DNA of 64,000 nucleotides, taken from contig CM030834.1 in the NCBI GenBank assembly GCA_018105865.1, forward strand, positions 2,035,173 through 2,099,172, in the 5' to 3' direction. Both the position numbers and the translations under genes were made by a program. Under the pieces are notes generated by a model that was not told the origin of the DNA, ran no database searches, and saw only the letters and a program-made list of their open reading frames with translations. Shown one piece after another: positions 53,687-64,000 of this stretch (position 1 is the first letter of the stretch; the number at the start of each line of letters is the position of its first letter). The DNA comes from Metaphire vulgaris. Taxonomy: Eukaryota > Annelida > Clitellata > Crassiclitellata > Megascolecidae.

Positions 53687-54283
53687 GTCGCTCAAAAGAA
53701 ACAGGTCGAGTGACGTTTTGTGTTTTACGTGAGATATTTGCGAACTTCTGTCGATGCGTGCTGATATTGAGCCAAAATAACAACAACGCAAAAATTGCAA
53801 TAAAATGGTTTAATCATTTAAGGATAGTGCCTGATCTTCTAGGGCTTGTGGAGTTTAAACCCATACTGGACAAGAACATTTTTGGGGTTTTCCACCCTAA
53901 CCCAGTGGAAATAGAGCATTTTGGGCGGTGGCAGAGGTCCGATTGTCTACGGGCTTCTGACAAATGGACGGCTGGCTAGAGTGATAGGTTTCAAGTATAG
54001 GCCTATATTCTTCTCTTTGATATCCCAAATTCTTTGCAATATTTCTGGCAAGATTCTAATCTAAAATACATTTAAGTACACTTTTAATTTAGCTCCTTTG
54101 TGCTTTGATGTTGATAAAAAACCTAATTGAAACCTTTGCTTTGTTTCGGATTAGAACGCGGATAATTTAGTAGCTTATCAACTTCCTGCTATCTCGACGA
54201 TTTAACCCAAAGTTGTAAATGTACAGCTTTGATTTAACCTAGCGGTGTTATCGCTTTACCATTGAGGAGAAAAAAAGCAAGTA

Positions 54284-54355
54284 AGTAATATCTCGTGATT
54301 TTATATAGCGCTATTAAAGTAGTACAACAGTAGTTGCTTATTCTTAGGCGCTTAG
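54284..54355 (-). repeat. Interspersed repeat tail, reversed
   Basis: TATCTCGTGATTTTATATAG, then GCGCTATTAAAGTAGT and TTGCTTATTCTTAGGCGC; the complement of 20908-20990. Confidence 0.65.
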
Positions 54356-55675
54356 CCTTTCCTAAAACAGCTACGGGAAGGGTAAATGATCAGTTAGGCA
54401 ATGATCAATATATCCGAAGGGCTGTGAAGCTAGGTTGAATATGGGGCGCTACACTTGAAGATTACCTTTCTAATTACCTCCAACAATACTCATAAAACCC
54501 AACCCTGCGTATTCTTAGACAGTTACTTTATATCCTGCAGTGTCAACCCTCTCCTGTTTTTATTAGACACATGGCATACGCCCTTGTATTATTCGTTATC
54601 TACTCCAGTGCGTTTACTTAACACGCGCTGGCAATAGACCTATATGCTGCCTGCTGTTTCACATTAGCCATTTGGCCTTTGGTTCAAATTCTATATTTTA
54701 TCAGAATTATGGCTAGATTTTTCAGCCAATAGCAATATTTAAGCGTCATATCTGACAATACGTGTTGTCCTACATTCATCCTGCTCGCCATCTGTTAGGC
54801 TAGACAGCTAACAGGTGTCTCCGCATATAAGCCTAAAGAGCCTGATAAAACTTGACTGGTCCAAGATTTGTTATTTGCGCGTGAAAGTTTGTCCGTCGAT
54901 TTTCTTTTTCCTAAGTAACTTTTACTTCGAAATTTGGTTTCAACAGTAAGTATGAACTTTGATATGTTTTCCTGCGATATCGGCTTATAGATGGGTCTTT
55001 AGATTGATAGACTGATAGCTATGTATAGACAATATAGTAGTGCCGTCATTGCCAATAACAGCTTTAATTATTGTTTTTCTGTAATAACAACAGTGGAGCA
55101 ACAGTGGTTCTCAGGGCAGTCCCTACTGAACCACTTTAAACCTTGTTATACTATATTATTATACTATAATAGTCCTTGTTTGAACCTTTGATTTCCCAAA
55201 TAACATCATAAAATAGCCTATCAAGGCTAATTTTAGCATTCGGCTGCCACTTGTTTAATATTCGCCATCGGCTGAATATTAGGAAATGACGAATACTAAG
55301 CACTTCTGGTTTAAGATTAATCTCTGTATGCAATGTATTAGATTATAAATGAATATAACACGAAGGGAAACCAAAAAAGAAGTTATTAAACCATAGCTAA
55401 TGGGGGAAATGTCAAATATACATCTGAAAGCGACAGTATTTCTTCACTTTTCGATGTCGTCACCCAGCGTGCTTAAGAGCTTGTCCAAACGAGTCACTAG
55501 TTCTCGATGCCTGATCGATAGAAAGTGTCCGGCTGGACGCGCAACTGCCTTCGCCTCATCGTCACTGTCGAAGTGTTGACCGGCAAGTCTCCTTTTTAGG
55601 GGCCCCCAGCAGATGATATATAATTAATCAGACGGGACTAGGACGGGCTGCAGGGGGAGGTGCTTCAGTAGATGC
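54356..55675. other. Unassigned AT-rich sequence
   Basis: No gene, terminal repeats or homology recognised. Only short chance open frames. Confidence 0.45.
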
Positions 55676-55836
55676 TAGGGGCGTAGCGACGGGAGTATAT
55701 CGGTATATATACCCCCCAATAATCAGGCTACCCTAAAGTTTTTAATGTGTTTTTTAGGTTTTTCAACGTTTTTTAAGATTTATACTCACCAAATCACATT
55801 ATACCCCCACAAATCAAATTCATGGCTACGCCTCTG
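55676..55836. mobile_element. hAT-type MITE, CAGGGGCGTAGC family
   Basis: The ends are TAGGGGCGTAGCGACGGG and ATGGCTACGCCTCTG. The flanks GTAGATGC/GTACCTGC match at 6 of 8. Confidence 0.78.
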
Positions 55837-55986
55837 GTACCTGCCATACCCACGAATTATCACCTGCCATATCGGGTCGTATTGTCAGACATGGGGTCGC
55901 TTTATTGCCTTCTGTCAGGCTTCGCGGAACCCACCTTCCTGTAAACGATGGTATCATGTAAGATATCGTACACTGACCCACGTGAC

Positions 55987-56293
55987 CAGTGGCAGTTACA
56001 GGAATTCTTGGTGGGGGGGGGGTGAAAAATTTATAGGAAGTTGGTGTTGGGGATGCAAAGTGAAGAAGAAAAAAGAAAAGAGAGAAAAATGGTAATTGTT
56101 AGTGTTTTGCCCACTAAATGTTAATAAACCTTGCCAAAAAGGCCGACAAGCAAGAAAGAAGGTCATTGGCAGTATTTTTCACTAATTTTTTTAAAAACTC
56201 ACCGGAAAATAGGTTGACAAGCAAAAAAGGGGTCATCCGGAACCCTGGTGGGAGGATGCATCCCCAGTCATCAACATGGTGGAACCGCCACTG
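55987..56293 (+). mobile_element. hAT-type MITE, CAGTGGCGGTTCCA family, 300-bp class
   Basis: The ends are CAGTGGCAGTTACAGGAATT and GGTGGAACCGCCACTG. The flanks CACGTGAC/TACGTGAC match at 7 of 8. The interior holds two GACAAGCAA-type motifs (56148 and 56217). Confidence 0.9.
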
Positions 56294-56599
56294 TACGTGA
56301 CATGCCCAAAACCATGGCAATGGACTTCAGTGTCCTACGGGCGACCCCCCCCCTAGAATCATGATTTCCATAACGGGTGCTGTTGGACGGATTAACGGAT
56401 GTGCGCGGACGGGAGGGAGCTGTTGGCCGGACTCATCCGGCCTAATTGTCGATTGTCCGCAAACTGTGCGACCCACTTAGCTAGCACACATTTGCAGGCT
56501 GCTCGTGCTGATGGAAAACGATACACAGTGCCTCGTAGATCTAACTTCGTAAACACGAACACACTTGTAGCGGTGTAGCCAACCTGAATGCGTATGTAT

Positions 56600-56777
56600 C
56601 AGGGGCGTAGCCAGGAATTTGATTTGGGAGGATATAGATATTTTGGGTGGGTATAAATCTTAACTATAAACCGCATAAGCCACAGATATAACCATATGTA
56701 AATCACATAAAAACTTTAAGGTATACTGACTTTGGGGGGATATATACCGATATACCCTCCCCGTCGCTACGCCCCTG
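56600..56777. mobile_element. hAT-type MITE, CAGGGGCGTAGC family
   Basis: The ends are CAGGGGCGTAGCCAGGAATT and CCGTCGCTACGCCCCTG. The flanks GTATGTAT/GTATGCAT match at 7 of 8. Confidence 0.9.
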
Positions 56778-57884
56778 GTATGCATTCAAGTTAAATAGAA
56801 GAGAAATAAGAAACGACATATTGCTTTTTAAAGAGAAACACTGTCGCTTTCAGATGTACGTTTTACATATTTGTCCAACTGATATGGTTTATTCATTTCT
56901 TTTTCGATTTACCTTCGTATGCTGATAAGATTTGTCAAACGCAGTGCGATCTGGTAATATTTTCGGCCAAGACTTTTGAACCCAAAAAGGAGTACCCGAC
57001 CCCCCTCCAATATTCTTAACTAGCCTTCCAAGTATAGGGCGTTTAGAAACCCTATAATTCTACAAATTCATGGCAGCTGTTCTTATTGCAACTAACCCCA
57101 CCCCCATTTTGAAATTGAACTGTCAGGGTGGTATTTGAGAGTCAGACCAGTGGGGGGCCGGGGGCGGGGGGCGTGGACAGAGGCGGGGGTTCTAAACTGT
57201 TTCATTAAGCTGCATAAGTTAGGCAAACACGTTAATAACAGCACGGAACGTCTCCCTTGTTATGTACTGTATACATACTGCACCAGCGGAGGAAATATCC
57301 ATTGAAAACAGGCTTAACATTACCGGCGGCAGGGTATTTCCGCGGAGGATTTGGGTCTCGGAAGTTTCCGCGGAAAAATCCTCTAATTCTATGCATACTT
57401 TCTCCTGCAAATACCACGATGGTCCACATAGACCATGCAGTCGTTTTGATGTCAACATCCTTTCTGAATATCGGTAGGTTTTGATGGCGGCGTGTCGAAA
57501 ACCAATGTCAATATCGTTAATTGGAAATACGATACTCGACTGTATGCAGAGAAGGCAACAAAATTAACAATGGCCTTCGTGTAGCTTTGACGAATTCTTT
57601 ATTTTCGACCGTAAAATGATCGTTATAGAAGTCCTTCGTTCTTGTCTGCGTATATATCGTTCGGTTTCAACGATGTCCATGTGAACGAAATTCGAGACCT
57701 TCATATTGCTATTCTGGCCTTCGCTATAGGCCTGGCGGTCTCGAAAGCAAAACTATAGCGCGTTATAGAGTGTTGGCAGTAATATTACTGTATCGGAGAA
57801 ATATACTCAGGTAAGTATGTTGCAGACTATTTACGAATCTAATGTGATGATAGATTACAAGCAGAGGCAGTTGACGCCCGTGCA

Positions 57885-58044
57885 GGCCCGCCGAGAGAAA
57901 TTCCGGGCCCCTGTGCAGAATGGCCGTCGGGCCCCGACAACTTTTTCGCGCATCAGAAAAAAAAAATTTTACCCCCCGCCGGGCCCCTCTTACAACGCGG
58001 TGCCCTAGGCACGTGCCTACATTGCCTATGCCATAAAACGGCCC
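57885..58044. mobile_element. hAT-like MITE, CAGGCCCGCCGAGAG end
   Basis: The left end CAGGCCCGCCGAGAGAAATT matches the complement of the right end at 33651. A CGGGCCCC-rich interior leads to a probable right end AAACGGCCCTG. No clear target duplication. Confidence 0.6.
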
Positions 58045-58628
58045 TGGATCCAACCCATCCGGGACCCCCGCAGGCCGCCAGGTGCCAAAGGCCACACACT
58101 GGGGGAAAGACGGGCCTGATTCCACTCTTAACAAAATCTCTGCTTCGCTTGAACTGTCGGGCTTACTTAGCATCGGAGCCAACTAAAACTTAGGCTAACA
58201 CGTTGGCTTTTTTAGAGCGCAGAAACTCGACAAGACAATAAAACTACACTTGAGCCTCTAGCCTCTCCGCGTTTATTGTTGCGTTTGACAAGTGGATTGC
58301 TAGCTTAAGACATATAATATGTTCTTATGTATTCGGATGAATGTTGTTAACTTCGACGCTAACCCCTCCATACCGTAGCCTTTTTCGTGCTAATTATAGC
58401 CTTATGGAGATATCTTAGAATGAGACGCAACACTGATTTTTATGCAAATCTATAGGCTTATTTTAGTTCTTCGCTTTTAAAAAATTCAGTGTTTTACTTA
58501 TTTTAATGAGAGTTCTATACTTAGCGTTACTTTCAGCTGTTCGCAGTATAAAAGAAAGTCGAACATGCAGCTGTAACCTAAAGCAAGATTAGTGAGAATT
58601 GCTTATTTTATAGCATAGATTCGTGGCC

Positions 58629-58813
58629 GGACAAAATGTCACCGGACGAAATGTCACGGGGACAAAATGTCACCAGACAAATGTCACGGGGACAAAATGT
58701 CCGCAGTTTAGGGTTAGGGTTAGGGTTAGTGTTAGGGTTAGGGTTAGAGTAATGATGACATTTTGTCCGCGGACATTTTGTCTGGTGACATTTTGTCCCC
58801 GTGACATTTTGTC
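58629..58813. repeat. Palindromic GACAAAATGTC element with TTAGGG core
   Basis: The left arm (58629-58702) has five GACAAAATGTC-type units, and the right arm (58756-58813) has four in complement (GACATTTTGTC). Between them, 58706-58747 is GGGTTA repeated about six to seven times. The units are spaced by CACCGG, CACGGG and CGCGG. Confidence 0.92.
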
Positions 58814-59304
58814 ATGGCACCCATAGATTATAGTGCACTAAGTCACTCAAGAGATAAAAATCTGATGGGTTATGGGGGTGGGTCATTTTGCAGTTTCAAG
58901 CAAGTTTTCTTTTACAAAAAAAAAACATTGAGACGAAATGGAAAGAAACGCCGAAGGTCCAAATTATGAATGACTTGTGTCATTATAGGCCTAAATGATA
59001 GGTTAATTGCGCAGAGGGCGTGACACTTGACTCTTGAACCAGTTAAAAGTCAATTGAAATTCATTCGAAGCACGGGCAGATTTACTTGCGTCCGATTTTA
59101 AGCATGTCTAGTATTTCAGTGTTGACTCTGTTCATAGTCTCGTGATTTTGCGTGGGATGCTGTTTAACAGCTGTCACTGACCCCAATATTATGGGAGATC
59201 ATAATATGTTAAAATTCCAGTAACATTTCTCGTTCTCGAAAATCAACTTACGAAATAGACCTAATGACGTATAAAAGCACAGACGATGACAACTTATGGC
59301 GCCA

Positions 59305-59661
<357 letters not shown>

Positions 59662-59989
59662 CGCCATACTATTATCCTGATCTCAACTCGCATCGAAGCT
59701 AGCCGCCTTAGGGCCTACACGCAACAACAAGTAGCGGTGAATATGTAGCGATATCAGTACATGGCGACGAATAGTTTGTGGCCTTGGCGTTCAACTTGGA
59801 TGAAAAAGTGGGAGAGGAGGGGTGGGGGTAATCCATATATGCTTTCTCCTTTCCATACTCTGGTAGCCTCTCAAAAAGTGGCGGTGGGGGCTCGAGCCTA
59901 GAAGCCCAATTGATGTTTACACGTAAGACTATGGTGTGTGGATCAATAATATTGGACTTTACTAATGCTAGAAAGAAAATTGCTAGATA

Positions 59990-60260
59990 ACCACAAGAAA
60001 GCAGCAGTTGGAATTTTTCAGATATCTAATATTAGAAAGGATGGTTTGGAAAATCGAAGCGCAACGGGAAAATAGAGGGGGAAAAGCAAGAGGAAGACAA
60101 CGAATAAAGTACGCAGACAGCCAAAGAGGAGAAGCAATAAGAGCTAAAGACAACATTGAAATGATAAGGAAAACCAGAAACAGAGAAGAGTGGAAATCCA
60201 TGGTTGCCGACGTAGCAATGCATGGCATTTAATGAAGAAGAAGAAGAATAAGAATAAGAA

Positions 60261-60291
<31 letters not shown>

Positions 60292-60316
60292 AAGAAGAAG
60301 AAGAAGAAGAAGAAGA
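59990..60316 (+). mobile_element. LINE C-terminal remnant with (GAA)n tail
   Basis: The frame reads ENRGGKARGRQRIKYADSQR, then TRNREEWKSMVADV and AMHGI with a stop at about 60230. Immediately after comes a GAA/AAT-rich tail to 60316. GKRSRGRQR.KY.DS and NREEWKSMVADV are conserved LINE C-terminal motifs. Confidence 0.82.
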
Positions 60317-60383
60317 TAACTAAGTATGTTGAAACGTCCTTGTTTATTTTTGAAACGCAAAAACCTATTGAATCACTCTAAAG

Positions 60384-60726
60384 CAGCGGTTCTCAACCTT
60401 TATAGTGCCGCGACCCTTTTAATTCAATTCCCCATGATGTGGCGACCCCCAACGGTAAAATTAATTTTCGTTCACAATGTAAGCTGCTAAAAATAATAAT
60501 GTTACGACAATCAAAATGTTCGAAATCGTTATCATTTAATTGTCTCCATGTCTATCCTCTAATGACAATTATAGTGAAACAACTAGTACGTCGTAACTAC
60601 CACTGAGGAAATTTTGTACAATAACAAGAAAAGAGACAACCCAATATTTCTGATGGTCTCCGGCGACCCCTGGCAAATCGTCATTCGACCCCCTGGGGGT
60701 CGCGACCCACAGGTTGAGAACCGCTG
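60384..60726. mobile_element. hAT-type MITE, CAGCGGTTCTCAACCT ends
   Basis: The inverted ends are CAGCGGTTCTCAACCT and AGGTTGAGAACCGCTG (16 bp exact), with a perfect 8-bp target duplication CTCTAAAG (60376-60383 and 60727-60734). CGCGACCC near the left end and GGGGGTCGCGACCC near the right follow the same arrangement as the element at 51184. Confidence 0.95.
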
Positions 60727-60734
60727 CTCTAAAG

Positions 60735-61415
60735 TCTAAACCCCTTTGTTATTGCTGTATTTTATCTTTACAATGCAACCTCGATAACTAGCTATCAGTG
60801 CGTGAAAAGGAACCCCTATTGCCTGGGTTCCCTGGTTATAGACCCCGTTGAACGATGCTGGTTAGAACCGGTCCAGTCGCGAAGAAAAACGCGTGAATCT
60901 TATTATCGGTCAAGAAACGCAGCACGTCGCGTTCATCAACGGTCCATTTCAAAACGACGGGAGTCCCCTCTCTGTTAAAACTGGTAATTTTCATGCGACC
61001 TACGACTGCGTGCGCCTTAAGCAGGCGTACCGCTCATGCCACTGCCGCCATGCATAGGGTCGTTGTTTTGAGCAAGGCCAGACAGAGCATAAAAATCCCA
61101 GAGCAGTGTTGTTATTGCTCTCTATAACAGTTAGTTGGCTTATAGGCAGTTCACTCGATAGTCCGACTCGTTTAGCAGCTGATCTTCGGCGTTGAATCTC
61201 GTGCTTTTTACAAAAGTGGGAAAAGCACGGACGCCGTGCTCCGAGTCAAGCGCAGTTTGCTGTGAACGTGTATAGGTGCGACTGTAACATTGTCATTCGT
61301 GTCAATCTGTCGCGTGACGAAGTAGGAAGAAGAGGATAACTGGATACGTTCTGTCAATTCTTTTGTGCAGGTATTCTGAATAGCGTTGGCGAGTATCAAG
61401 CTATCGGGGTTATTA
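60735..61415. other. Unassigned sequence
   Basis: CG-bearing unique-looking sequence without a recognisable coding frame or element ends. Confidence 0.4.
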
Positions 61416-61814
<399 letters not shown>

Positions 61815-62597
61815 ATAATAATAATAATAACATTATTATTAATCCTCTTCGGAATTTTCTTCAATCCAGTTTCGGAGTTTTGAGAGCATCAGACTGTCTA
61901 ATCCATTGGATTCGGGCGTGTTTTTATTTATTTGGATGGAATTCCACACAGGCTTCTTTTCGCTCCTTTGTAAAAGTCTCACTTAACCTTTTGTCTATTC
62001 TTCGGCTTTGATTGAAATAACTTGATCCGCCTACCGGACGGAGTAGAGTTAATCCCTGTAGCTGCTTGTTTGGCCACGCTATCTCTCAGTGCATTCACCT
62101 GCTGTTCTCTGCCCATTGGTCCATGGTCGAGACTTATTATTTGCTGTACTTGTAATCTCACTGTAGGCCTACAGTAGTCTAGTGTTTATCAGGAAACAGG
62201 CAACCATCCTGAAGCACTTGCTGTCTTCTTTCACGAATCTGAAAATGCCGCGAATTTCAGTGAAAGAGTGCACTTTTCTAGAGTTGAAAGGAATATCTGG
62301 CATTTAGAAATCAAGACAAACCGAAAATGCCAAAATGGGTACACAACGCAAAGATAGTTATTATCATTTCAGGGTGGAAAATGTATGAGATGGGCGTGGC
62401 GTTCCCCTACTTTTATATAATGTCAAATTGGTCAAATTGACATGCATGTCTATGTCTATGCCAGCTCCTAGTGCGCTCGTTCAGTAGAGGCGCCATAAAT
62501 CTTTTGTTGATATTTGCTGACAAATGTTCACCTATTATCACTCAATATGCATGTCATTCAGCCAGAAAGTGAGGGTGATGACCACGCAATATTACGC

Positions 62598-62952
<355 letters not shown>

Positions 62953-63802
62953 CAGAGACAGACACAGAGAGATACAGACAGACAGACGGAAAGATATAGA
63001 GAGGCAACGGGTGAGAGCCGATTAATATATTTTGATTGCAGTCGCAATTGATGTTGTCACGCAAACATGATTATTCTGTATAATATGCGACGCACGATGC
63101 TTTACATTGTCAATGATCCGTTATATTATATAGTGCCACTGTTGAGCGTAGGCACTTTGTCGCACTTATTCGCCATTTCCCATTACCCGCGATGAGTCGA
63201 AGATCATGCTGGTTGGCACGACATGCATGGTGTAGGCACAAGCGGACTTTTAACATGAACGTCAACAAAAGACCTTATCAGAGTTGAGGAGATGGGGGAG
63301 GGAAGGGATGCTCTGATGTAGACAAAACATTCACGTAATCGCAGGTCAGAGGTCAACCAGGCCCTTCTAAAAATAGCAGGAAGCGTAGAGGGTGTTTTTG
63401 GGCAACCAATGCCCCCTCTGTTCCTAGGGGACAAAAGGTCAGATGAATTTTGACGAACAGAAGATCATTCGTCCGACTTTGTTTGCGTTAGCCAATCAAA
63501 TCAAGTCCAGATGACGTAATAATTATTCAGAGGCTATTTTTGGCCAATTATTAATACGGACCATCCATAGGGTGGCCAGACTTAATTTGTTGGAGTCAGG
63601 GATATTTTTACACCCCCTAACACCCTCCAACACCCCTCCAATTTGAGACCAACACCCTCAATCAGCTATGGGATTGCCACTTTTTTCGCAGGGTACCCCC
63701 AGAATTTACCGACACCCACCCCAACTTGATAATTCTAGAAATAACCCTGGTTGGGGTGCTCTGCAGTCTGCAATATTACCGAGTAAGTTCAATGGGGCTA
63801 AG

Positions 63803-63900
63803 CAGTGGCGTAGCCAGGATTTTCCGAAGGAGGGTACGTTAAGACCGACCATGTCCCCAACTTCGGAGAATCCTGACAAGCAAAAAAGTCGTCACTCATT
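63803..63900 (+). mobile_element. hAT-type MITE, GGCGTAGCCAGGA family, right end missing
   Basis: The left end is CAGTGGCGTAGCCAGGATTT. The interior CTTCGGAGAATCCTGACAAG leads into CAAAAAAGTCGTCAC. The right end is truncated or too diverged to see before the window ends. Confidence 0.75.
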
Positions 63901-64000
63901 AGCCTATTACGCTTGGTTAAATTAGCTATACAGTCATGTGAGCGCCGACAGCCTATAGGCCTACAGCTATATTGATATGTTTTGATCGCTTCATTTTTAT

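Overview
This is a window of animal nuclear DNA. The genes are spliced with GT-AG introns and sit in AT-rich, repeat-laden sequence with no operons. The gene set (an HR96/NR1J-type nuclear receptor, a Sec14-type CRAL-TRIO protein, the splicing factor SPF45/RBM17 and a Tret1-like sugar transporter), the vertebrate-type TTAGGG interstitial repeat, the very dense hAT-type MITEs, and the tRNA-derived SINEs and CR1/L2-like LINE tails suggest a non-arthropod, probably marine, invertebrate (ambulacrarian or spiralian). I cannot name the species from the sequence.  Layout: 1-2900 holds a LINE tail, a 452-bp MITE with a perfect 8-bp target duplication, and other repeats. 3020-8950 (+) is a nuclear receptor with four recognised exons (A/B region; first zinc finger; second zinc finger; hinge plus ligand-binding domain). 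The first-finger exon is broken by a local duplication and frameshifts. 9490-12350 is LINE debris, including one LINE inserted inside another. 14789-23076 (-) is a complete four-exon CRAL-TRIO gene whose exon phases join to 382 residues. Its introns are full of MITEs and a SINE. 23100-38200 has no gene I can support; it is microsatellites, MITEs, SINE pieces and unassigned sequence. 38222-46519 (+) is RBM17/SPF45, with nearly every coding exon recognisable, ending in the G-patch and the U2AF-homology RRM. Its introns carry at least four Tigger-like MITEs and one hAT MITE. 48831-50306 (-) is an intronless MFS sugar transporter. A 161-bp copy of part of it sits about 2 kb upstream, inside an old hAT-like element and flanked by 10-bp direct repeats. 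51900-64000 is mostly microsatellite, MITE and LINE remnants, including a palindromic element with a telomere-repeat core.  The four genes have unrelated cellular roles (transcriptional receptor, lipid transfer, spliceosome, sugar uptake), and nothing in the window suggests they act together. The most unusual content is in the repeats: many palindromic element families with clear target-site duplications, nested insertions, TTAA-flanked mini-palindromes, and a 20-bp internal motif (GACAAGCAAAAAAGGTCGTC and variants) that recurs at least a dozen times across element families with different ends.
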